Shown here: positions 8,271-15,362 of the stretch, in pieces | Layout: every line of letters starts with the position of its first letter | Numbering within the stretch: position 1 is the first letter of the stretch | Assembly (NCBI RefSeq): GCF_002863225.1 | Contig: NZ_PKEK01000090.1 | Span: forward strand, 1 to 64,000 | Length of the DNA: 64,000 nucleotides | Direction: 5' to 3' | From: Mycobacterium sp. | Lineage (GTDB): Bacteria > Actinomycetota > Actinomycetes > Mycobacteriales > Mycobacteriaceae | The notes under the pieces: generated by a model | Database searches by the model: none | The model's input: only the letters and a program-made list of their open reading frames with translations | Told to the model about the DNA's origin: nothing | Made by a program: the position numbers and the translations under genes

Positions 8271-8690
8271 CTAGCGGAGTCGGGCGTGTTCGACCATCAG
8301 GCAGCGGTCCATGACCACCTGCAGGCCCGCCGCCGCGGCTTCCCGACCGACCTCGTCGTGCCATAACCCCTCTTGCAGCCACAGCGTCTTGGGGTGCGGC
8401 GCGAGTGCGAGCGTGTCGTCCAGTACGGCGGGCAGGTCGTCGAACCGGCGGAACACGTCGACCATGTCGGGCACCACGGGCAGGTCGGCCAGCCGGGAGT
8501 ACACCGGCGCGCCGTCGATCTCGGTGATCGTCGGGTTCACCGGAAAGACCTGGAACTGACCGGTATTCACGAGGTAGGTGTAGATCTCGTTGCTGGGCCG
8601 GGTCGGCTTGTCCGACGCGCCGACGACGGCGATGGTGCGAGTTTCGGCCAGGATCTGCCGCAGGGTCGAATCGTCGGGACGGCCCGGCAT
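8271..8690 (-). CDS. CoA-binding (YccU-like) Rossmann-fold protein
   Basis: A 139-residue single-domain protein of the CoA_binding_2 family. The N-terminal nucleotide-binding turn is TIAVVGASDKPTRPSNEIY, followed by VFPVNP and the DMVDVFR motif, and ends with VMDRCLMVEH, where the cysteine and histidine are typical of the family. Members bind coenzyme A, but the biochemical role is unknown. The start ATG overlaps the stop of the upstream gene (ATGA, 8688-8692). It is therefore the third gene of the mmpL11 operon, which suggests a link between acyl/CoA metabolism and lipid export; that is inference. Confidence 0.88.
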   Translation of the reverse strand: MPGRPDDSTLRQILAETRTIAVVGASDKPTRPSNEIYTYLVNTGQFQVFPVNPTITEIDGAPVYSRLADLPVVPDMVDVFRRFDDLPAVLDDTLALAPHPKTLWLQEGLWHDEVGREAAAAGLQVVMDRCLMVEHARLR

Positions 8691-9226
8691 CAGCGTGAGC
8701 GCGGCGGTCGCTGCTGAGTGCGCTGTGGTTGCGAAGGTGGCTCGTGCGAGCGGGCTTTGGCGAAGCGGTCGGAGAGTCGGCGCATCCGGATCATCAACGA
8801 CGCCGACGGACTGGTGGTGGCCGCGAGGTAAGCGCGCACCTCGTCGACGGGCACGCCGATCCGCGATGCGAACTCGGGCAGCTTCAGGCCGGATCGCTCG
8901 ATCAGGACCCGGACGTGGCGGGCCACTTCGGTGCGCTCGTTGGCTTCGAGGTGGGCGCGGGCGCGGTCCAGCACCTCGGCCAGCGCCTTGGAGATGCCGT
9001 AGGGGTGCGAGGTTTCCAGCACCTCTTCGACCTGGCGCGCGGTGCGGCCGAACGGGTCACGCTTGATGGCGACCGCGATCTGCTTCCAGGTGGCGATGTC
9101 GCCACCTTCGAGGGCCGAGCGGATCGCTGAGGTCGGCCAGAATTCGACGGGCCGGTCACCGTTGCGGGGACCTTCCGGTGCTCGGTGCGGCGCCTGCCCA
9201 TGGCGTCGGTCCGCTGCCAACGTCAC
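8690..9226 (-). CDS. Conserved mycobacterial hypothetical protein (Rv0201c-like)
   Basis: A 178-residue soluble protein if started at GTG 9226, which overlaps the mmpL11 stop (GTGA). A longer open frame to 9313 exists but would run deep into mmpL11. The central part (WPTSAIRSALEGGDIATWKQ) is characteristic of a family of actinobacterial proteins next to mmpL11. The C-terminal part contains a helix-turn-helix-like segment (LKLPEFASRIGVPVDEVRAYL), so DNA binding is conceivable. No enzyme motifs. Middle gene of a tightly overlapping three-gene operon. Confidence 0.78.
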   Translation of the reverse strand: MTLAADRRHGQAPHRAPEGPRNGDRPVEFWPTSAIRSALEGGDIATWKQIAVAIKRDPFGRTARQVEEVLETSHPYGISKALAEVLDRARAHLEANERTEVARHVRVLIERSGLKLPEFASRIGVPVDEVRAYLAATTSPSASLMIRMRRLSDRFAKARSHEPPSQPQRTQQRPPRSR

Positions 9227-12200
9227 CTCGCCTCCTCCAGCATCGCCACCGCTACCGCGAGGCAGCGTCGTCGGACACCTTCCCAGTCTGCCTTGGTATC
9301 GGACTCGGGCCAACCGTCGTCGTCACCATCCGACGGGTGGGGGTCAGCGAGTCGGCGGACCAACTGGCTGGCGATCCACTGCCGCCGGGGTGATTGCCCA
9401 GAGTAATACCTGTCCATCCCGGCCAGAACGACCGCGGCGTTCTCGGCGTCCATGGTGTCGACCAGCTCGGCGAATTCGGCGTAGTCCCGGCTGCTGTTGC
9501 GGCTCAAGAGCAGGTAACCCTTCAGGCGCAGCGTCTCGGCGCCGGTCGGGATCTGCAACCGGTCGCCGGTGGGCAGCTGGACGTGGGTGGTCTCCACCGG
9601 GCTGCGCCGCTCGAATGCCGGCTGTTCGTTGTCGTCATCGGCCTGTGCTGACAGGGCGTCCAACGCCACCGACAACCGGCCACGCCACAACGTCACCGGG
9701 TGGACGGGCCGCACCGCGCGCGGGGCCGCGCGACCCGCGCCGCCACGGTGTGAGAGATTGCCGACGAACTTGCGGGCCGCCGATTGACCGGGGCTGGTGG
9801 TTCCGCCGTTGGGGCCGTTCGGCGTGCCGATCACCGCCAGCTGGCGGGTCGTCGAGCTGGCCACGTACTCGGTGCCCTTGATCCGGGCGCGCGGCTCGCT
9901 GCTTCGCCCGCATCCGATGAAGGCCAGCGGGTCGGCGACGGTGATCGCATCGGGCACCAGGCTCTTCAACCGGGCCGCGGACTTCAGCACGATGCGCAGG
10001 TCGGCACCGGGCACCGCGGGCGCTGAGATGTCGTTGGGGATCATCAGGACATCACCGAGATCGACTGCAGGCAAAGGCTTTTCGAAGTCGACGGAAGGCA
10101 GGATGCGTTCCAGCCAGGCCGGCAGCCACCAGTTCCACTCGGCGAACACCGCCATCAGTGCCGGCACCATCACCAAGCGCACCACGGTGGCGTCCACCGC
10201 GATCGCCACCGCGCACGCCACCCCGATCTCGGCCACCAGCGGCATCCCGGCGAACGCGAAGCCGATGAACACCGCGATCATGATCAGCGCCGCACTGGTG
10301 ATGGTCCGCGCGCTGGTGCTCACGCCGTAGGCGACCGCGTCGTGGGTGTTGCCGGACTGCAGGAACCGCTCCCGGATGCGGGTCAGCAAGAAGATCTCGT
10401 AGTCCATCGACAGACCGAACGTCATCGCCAGCACCAGCGGCGGAACCGTGCTGTCGATCGAGGTGATCTGCGCGAAACCGAGTTTCTCCAGCCAGCCCCA
10501 CTGGAAGACCACCACCAGGCTGCCGTAGGCGGCGGCCACCGACAGCATCGTCATCACGACGCCCTTGAGGGCCAGGAACACCGATTGAATCGACAGCAGC
10601 AGCATCACGAACGCGATCAGCGCCACGAAGACCAGCACCAGCCATTGGGTCTTGGACACCTGGTCGTCGAAATCTTTGATCAGCGCGGTCGGACCGCCGA
10701 CGCTGATCTGCGCCGACCCGCTGGTCGACGCGGGCAGGTGCTCGCGCAGCCAGGAGATGGTGTGGCGGGCCCCGAGGTCCTCGGGGTCCACCGTCAGGAT
10801 CGCCGAGAGCATCGCGCTGCTGTTGTTGTCGGCGAACACCGGCGGCGCCACCGACAGGATGTTCGGCGAGTGCCCGATCTGGTCGCGGATCGCGGCGATC
10901 GCCTGCGTGTGGGTGGCCGACGAGGCGTCGCCGTCAGGGAAGGTCACCAGCACCTGCACCGGGCCGAGCGCGCCCGGGCCCAGCGCCTCCGAGGCGGCCG
11001 ACACCCCGGCCCGGATCTCGTGCGACGAGTTGAATTGGCGAAGCAGACTGTTGCCCAACACCATGGACAGCGCCGGCACCGCCATCGCCAGCAGCACGAC
11101 AGATGCCGCGGCCGCAGACGCCCACGGCCGGTGCATCACCCCGCCGATCCAGTGCGTCCAGAATCGTGACTGGGTGGTCTCGGGGCGCCGCGACCAATGC
11201 AGCGCCGCCGACCGTTTGGCGGCCGACCGGCCGAACGTCGCCAGCACCGCCGGCGTCATCGTCGTCGACGTCAGCATGGCCACCGCCACCGCGAGGATCG
11301 CGCCGGTGGCCATCGACGTCAGCGCGGGGGTGTCGATCAGGTAGATGCCGGTCAGCGAGGCAACCACGGTCATCCCGGACAGCGCGACCGCCAGGCCCGA
11401 AGTCGCCATCGCGGCGTCGATCGCCTCCTGCGGCTGACGTCCGGCGCGTAGTTCCTCGCGGAACCGCATCAGGATGAACAGCGAATAGTCGACCGCCAGC
11501 GCGATACCGAACATCGACACCGTCGAGGTGACGAAGACGGACATCACCGTGTACGCCGACAGCAGGTAGACCAGGCCCATCGTGATGATGACGGTGATGA
11601 TGCCCAGCGCGAGGGGTATCGCGGCGGCGGCCAGCGAGCCGAAGACCGCCAGCAACACGATCAGGATGATCGGAACGTTCCACTGCTCGGCCTTGGCGAT
11701 GTCGTGTTTGGTGTTGGCCGCCGCCGCGGTGCTGAGCGCGCCCTGGCCGATGACGTAGAGCCGGACCCGGCCGCTCTGCATCTGGCCCGGACGCTCACCC
11801 TGCACACCGACCTTGACCCGCAGCTTCTTCGCCGCGTCGCTGGCGCTGTTGTTGGTGGCAGCGTCGAGCCGCAGCGAGACGACGTACGGCCGGTCGGGCT
11901 GCGGGGACGGCTGGGCGGGGTTGGCCACCACCACGACGTCGGGCTGCTGTTTGGCGACTTGCTGCAGGAAGCCGGCCGCGGCGTTCATGTCCTCGTAGCT
12001 GGCGTCCGCCCGCGGCGCCGCGACCAGTGCCAGCGGCGACGAGCCCTGGTCGGGATAGTGCGCTTCCAGTGCGTCGTGCACCCGCAGCGACTGGGACTCG
12101 GGCACCTCGAAGCCACCGCCGGTGAGGTGACCCGACGAGGTCAGCACCAGGTAGAGGGCGGGGACCAGCGCCAGCACCCAACCGGTGAAGACCAGCCAGC

Positions 12201-12234
12201 GGAACCTGCGCAGGCTGCTGCTCAAGCGCATCAT
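9223..12234 (-). CDS. mmpL11: RND-family lipid transporter MmpL11
   Basis: Inner-membrane RND/MMPL exporter; in mycobacteria MmpL11 moves long-chain wax esters and mycolic-acid-containing lipids and takes part in haem uptake. It is 1003 residues with the family layout: N-terminal helix (MMRLSSSLRRFRWLVF start), a periplasmic loop, five helices, a second half after a cytoplasmic loop with the same arrangement, and a cytoplasmic C-terminal domain of about 300 residues. The proton-relay Asp-Tyr pairs are present in both halves (AVDYSLFILMRFREEL and LSMDYEIFLLTRIRERF). It leads an operon with the Rv0201c-like and CoA-binding genes (4-bp overlaps). The haem carrier gene is divergent. Confidence 0.96.
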   Translation of the reverse strand: MMRLSSSLRRFRWLVFTGWVLALVPALYLVLTSSGHLTGGGFEVPESQSLRVHDALEAHYPDQGSSPLALVAAPRADASYEDMNAAAGFLQQVAKQQPDVVVVANPAQPSPQPDRPYVVSLRLDAATNNSASDAAKKLRVKVGVQGERPGQMQSGRVRLYVIGQGALSTAAAANTKHDIAKAEQWNVPIILIVLLAVFGSLAAAAIPLALGIITVIITMGLVYLLSAYTVMSVFVTSTVSMFGIALAVDYSLFILMRFREELRAGRQPQEAIDAAMATSGLAVALSGMTVVASLTGIYLIDTPALTSMATGAILAVAVAMLTSTTMTPAVLATFGRSAAKRSAALHWSRRPETTQSRFWTHWIGGVMHRPWASAAAASVVLLAMAVPALSMVLGNSLLRQFNSSHEIRAGVSAASEALGPGALGPVQVLVTFPDGDASSATHTQAIAAIRDQIGHSPNILSVAPPVFADNNSSAMLSAILTVDPEDLGARHTISWLREHLPASTSGSAQISVGGPTALIKDFDDQVSKTQWLVLVFVALIAFVMLLLSIQSVFLALKGVVMTMLSVAAAYGSLVVVFQWGWLEKLGFAQITSIDSTVPPLVLAMTFGLSMDYEIFLLTRIRERFLQSGNTHDAVAYGVSTSARTITSAALIMIAVFIGFAFAGMPLVAEIGVACAVAIAVDATVVRLVMVPALMAVFAEWNWWLPAWLERILPSVDFEKPLPAVDLGDVLMIPNDISAPAVPGADLRIVLKSAARLKSLVPDAITVADPLAFIGCGRSSEPRARIKGTEYVASSTTRQLAVIGTPNGPNGGTTSPGQSAARKFVGNLSHRGGAGRAAPRAVRPVHPVTLWRGRLSVALDALSAQADDDNEQPAFERRSPVETTHVQLPTGDRLQIPTGAETLRLKGYLLLSRNSSRDYAEFAELVDTMDAENAAVVLAGMDRYYSGQSPRRQWIASQLVRRLADPHPSDGDDDGWPESDTKADWEGVRRRCLAVAVAMLEEAR

Positions 12235-12532
12235 GAAGTGCTGGATTGTGGTCTCCCCGCATTCGTTGCCACGCCCAGACCCGCAGGACTTTGCGTGTCC
12301 GCGAGCCTACCGCAGCCAGATACGTGCTGACCTGGCTTCCGGGTCGCTGAGCTGCAACAACTCGGCAACGAAGTCGATTCCTGCACAGGTATCCCACAGG
12401 TGTGACGAAAACCGCTCCGCCGGGTGGCGCCCGGCGCTGGATCGGATGGCAGGATGACCGCTAGGTGTCGGCCTCGAGCCGGCGACTGTCTGCGGGGGGC
12501 AGAGAATCCTCGCATGCCACGAGGAGCTCGAC

Positions 12533-13045
12533 ATGACGTCCCTGACTGGGAGTGCGGCTACGCAGCGCCGCCGACTGCTGGCCGCTTTGACCGCGACCGG
12601 GCTGGGCGGTGCCTCGGCGGCGATCCTGCTCTCCGCGCCGGCGGCGGTTGGTACGCCGGACCCCTGTGCCGCCAGCGAGATGGCGCGCACTATCAGCAAC
12701 GTGGCCAGGTCCGCGGGTGACTACCTCGACGGGCACCCGGAGACCAACCAGGCGATGACCACCGCCCTGCTGCAACCTCCCGGCCCACAGTCGGCCGAGT
12801 CGCTGCGGACCTATCTCGGCGCCAATCCGAAGGCCGCCAGCGACCTGCAGACCATCGCGCTACCGCTCGCGGGATTGGCGACCACGTGTCAGACCCCGCA
12901 GATCAGTCTTCCGCAGGTGCTCGGGTTCCCGCAGTTCGCGTTGAGCGGCCCGCCGCCGACCAGTCCCGCCGCGCGAGCCGGCTACGGAGCGCCGGGTGCC
13001 CCGCCGGTGAACACCGCAACACCGGGGACGGGTGCTGCTAGATAG
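12533..13045 (+). CDS. Secreted haem-carrier protein (Rv0203-like)
   Basis: Exported haem-binding protein; the M. tuberculosis relative Rv0203 passes haem to the extracellular domains of MmpL3 and MmpL11, both encoded in this window. The 170-residue precursor has an arginine-rich signal sequence (QRRRLLAAL, hydrophobic to about residue 40), then DPCAASEMARTISNVA and the haem-site helix GDYLDGHPETNQ with Tyr64 and His68. The third ligand position, His in M. tuberculosis from memory, is Tyr94 here (LRTYLGANPK). Cys45 and Cys119 could form a disulphide. A Pro/Ala-rich tail of about 30 residues extends beyond the family core. Start ATG 12533 follows GAGGAG. Its stop overlaps the convergent next gene by 8 bp. 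Confidence 0.88.
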   Translation: MTSLTGSAATQRRRLLAALTATGLGGASAAILLSAPAAVGTPDPCAASEMARTISNVARSAGDYLDGHPETNQAMTTALLQPPGPQSAESLRTYLGANPKAASDLQTIALPLAGLATTCQTPQISLPQVLGFPQFALSGPPPTSPAARAGYGAPGAPPVNTATPGTGAAR

Positions 13046-14126
13046 CGCTCTCGGCGGCGTCGGGACCCGTGTCATCGTCGCCGGCGTCGAGGTGGCTCTC
13101 GGCGCGGAACATGAAGAAGAACACCACCCAGCCGACCGCGGCCAGCATCAGCCAGCTGATCAGCCGGTAGATCAACATGGTCGAGACCGCGCTCGGCAGT
13201 GACATGCCGCTGGACACCAGGCTGGGCACCAGGACCGCCTCGACCACCAACAACCCGCCGGGCATCAACGGGATGGTGCCGACCGCACGGGCGGCGGCGC
13301 AGGCGACGGTGAGCCCTCCGAGCGACGCATGCGCGCCGGCCGCGTAGGCCGCGAACGCCAGACAGGCGACGTCGGCGAACCGGTTGATCACCGACCAGCT
13401 GAAGGCCGTCGCCAGGTCGCGGCGGCTCAGGCTGACCGATTCCAGCTGGCACAGCATCTCTCGCCACTTGGCCAGGCCGACGTCGGCGGGTCGGCCACGC
13501 AGCGCGTTGAATCGCGCCAACACCCGGCAGCCGATGCCTTCGATCAGCTCGGGTCGCGAGGCCACCGCCTGCGCGAGCAGTAGCAGCGCGACGAAGCCGC
13601 CCAGCGTGAACAGCAACGAGAACGGGTTGTTCTTGGCGCCCAGCACCAATGCGCCACCCAGGCCGAGCAGCGCCAGCCCCACCGCTTGCAACACGCCCGA
13701 CAAGACCAGCTGCCACGACGCGACCAACGTCGAGGCGCCCCAAAGTCGTTGCTGCCGTAGGAGAAACGTCGCCGCGATCACCGGGCCTCCCGGCAGGGTG
13801 GTGCTCAGCGAGTTGGCCGCGTAGTAGGCGGCCTCGGATCGCGGCTTCGGAACCGGGACTCCGGCCGAGGCCAGTAGCGTCCGCTGCACCTCGGCGAAAC
13901 TGTGCATCAACAACACCGCTGCCAACGCGCTGGCCAGTAGCCACCACCACTTTGCCGCATACAGGCTGCCGGCTGCCTTGGTCAGCTGATCCCAGGCCAG
14001 TTCGACCTCGACGCCCAGCACTACAGCCACGACGGCAAGGGCGGCCCACCGCAGCCACCAATACTTACCGCGGGCCCGCTCGGGAACCTGACCGTCGACG
14101 TTCCTGGGCGGTGCGTCGTGCGACAC
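13038..14126 (-). CDS. Lysylphosphatidylglycerol-synthase TM-region-like (UPF0104) membrane protein
   Basis: A 362-residue polytopic protein with about eight hydrophobic segments, related to the flippase-like membrane part of LPG synthases. It has the characteristic ANSLSTTLPGGPVIAATFLL and GTIPLMPGGLLVVEAVL segments, each with a Pro-Gly-Gly turn. There is no soluble aminoacyl-transferase domain, so it probably moves or supports lipids and does not aminoacylate them. The open frame runs to 14795 but only from GTG 14126 (VSHDAPPRN) does the protein look real; the upstream part shadows the divergent gene. Position corresponds to Rv0204c. Confidence 0.83.
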   Translation of the reverse strand: MSHDAPPRNVDGQVPERARGKYWWLRWAALAVVAVVLGVEVELAWDQLTKAAGSLYAAKWWWLLASALAAVLLMHSFAEVQRTLLASAGVPVPKPRSEAAYYAANSLSTTLPGGPVIAATFLLRQQRLWGASTLVASWQLVLSGVLQAVGLALLGLGGALVLGAKNNPFSLLFTLGGFVALLLLAQAVASRPELIEGIGCRVLARFNALRGRPADVGLAKWREMLCQLESVSLSRRDLATAFSWSVINRFADVACLAFAAYAAGAHASLGGLTVACAAARAVGTIPLMPGGLLVVEAVLVPSLVSSGMSLPSAVSTMLIYRLISWLMLAAVGWVVFFFMFRAESHLDAGDDDTGPDAAESAI

Positions 14127-14185
14127 GCGCACAGCGTAACGCCGCAGGTCGTGTCGGATCGCTGCGCGACGCGGGTGTTCGCCCC

Positions 14186-14191
14186 TAGTCT
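14186..14191 (+). promoter_or_regulatory. -10 box for leaderless transcription of the AI-2E-family gene
   Basis: TAGTCT fits the mycobacterial TANNNT -10 consensus and ends 7 bases before ATG 14199. No Shine-Dalgarno sequence is seen, so transcription probably starts at the initiation codon. Confidence 0.55.
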
Positions 14192-14198
14192 TGCTGGT

Positions 14199-15341
14199 AT
14201 GCCAGCACAGGCCGCCCACGATTACGCCGAGTCGGTCGAACCGATCGTCCGCAAGACCGCCGCCTGGGCCTGGCGTCTGTTGGTGATCCTGGCCGCTGTC
14301 GTCGCATTGCTCTGGGTGGTCGAGCGGCTGGAAGTGATCGTCGTTCCGCTGTTGCTGGCGTTGATGCTGAGCGCCCTGCTGGTCCCGGTCGTGGATTGGC
14401 TGGACAAGCGCGGCGCTCCCCGCGGCGGTGCGGTCGCGCTGGTGTTGCTGGCGAGCTTCGCGACCCTCGGCGGCATCCTGACGTTCGTCGTCAGCCAGTT
14501 CATCGTCGGCGTACCGGATCTGGTCGACGAGGTCACCCACAGCATCGACTCGCTGAAGAAATGGCTGATCGACGGTCCGCTGCATCTGAGCCGCCAGCAG
14601 ATCGACCACGCCGGCAACTCGGCGATCCAGGCGCTGCAGAACAATCAGGAGAAGTTGACCAGCGGCGCGTTGTCCACCGCGGCCACCATCACCGAGATCG
14701 TCACCGCCGCACTGCTGGTGCTGTTCACGTTGATCTTCTTCCTCTACGGCGGCCGCAACATCTGGAGTTACGTCACCAAGCTGGTTCCCGCCCATGTTCG
14801 TGAACGTGTGCGCGCGGCCGGCGGCGCCGGATTCCGCTCGCTGACCGGCTACGTGCGGGCCACCTTCCTGGTGGCTCTGGTCGACGCGGCCGGCATCGGC
14901 ACCGGGCTGGCGATCATGAGCGTGCCGCTGGCGTTGCCGCTGGCGTCACTGGTCTTCCTGGGCGCATTCGTCCCGCTGGTCGGTGCGGTGCTCAGCGGTT
15001 TCCTCGCGGTGATCGTCGCTCTGCTCGCCAAAGGCTTTGTCTATGCATTGATCACGCTCGGTCTGTTGGTCGCGGTCAACCAGCTCGAGGCTCACATCCT
15101 GCAGCCGTTGGTGATGGGCCGGGCGGTCTCGATTCATCCGCTGGCGGTGGTCATCGCAATCGCCACCGGCGGCGTGCTGGCCGGGATCATCGGCGCGTTG
15201 TTGTCGGTGCCCACCGTGGCGTTCGTCAACAACGCGTTCAAGGTGCTGCTGGCAGACGACCCGGAATCAGCGGCCGACGTATCCGACGAGGATGCCAAGG
15301 TGATGCAGGCCGACCCCGACGAGGTTCAAGTCAAAGATTAA
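14199..15341 (+). CDS. AI-2E-family (PerM-like) membrane protein
   Basis: A 380-residue membrane protein of the AI-2E/PerM family. Two N-terminal helices (about residues 22-62, including VVERLEVIVVPLLLALMLSALL) are followed by an amphipathic region (VTHSIDSLKKWL) and a C-terminal block of five to six helices with the family signature GAFVPLVGAVLSGFLAVIVAL and the NQLEAHILQPLVMG segment. The acidic tail (DDPESAADVSDED) is cytoplasmic. Family members are exporters or permeases with diverse proposed substrates; the autoinducer-2 name should not be taken literally. A longer frame starts at 14118 but would cover the promoter and the divergent start. Position corresponds to Rv0205; convergent with mmpL3 after 21 bp. 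Confidence 0.88.
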   Translation: MPAQAAHDYAESVEPIVRKTAAWAWRLLVILAAVVALLWVVERLEVIVVPLLLALMLSALLVPVVDWLDKRGAPRGGAVALVLLASFATLGGILTFVVSQFIVGVPDLVDEVTHSIDSLKKWLIDGPLHLSRQQIDHAGNSAIQALQNNQEKLTSGALSTAATITEIVTAALLVLFTLIFFLYGGRNIWSYVTKLVPAHVRERVRAAGGAGFRSLTGYVRATFLVALVDAAGIGTGLAIMSVPLALPLASLVFLGAFVPLVGAVLSGFLAVIVALLAKGFVYALITLGLLVAVNQLEAHILQPLVMGRAVSIHPLAVVIAIATGGVLAGIIGALLSVPTVAFVNNAFKVLLADDPESAADVSDEDAKVMQADPDEVQVKD

Positions 15342-15362
15342 CGGCGTCAGGCGGATTCGCGC

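Noticed and set aside
14127..14795. Upstream extension of the UPF0104 gene
   Set aside because: It is antisense to the AI-2E-family gene; membrane-protein features begin only after GTG 14126.
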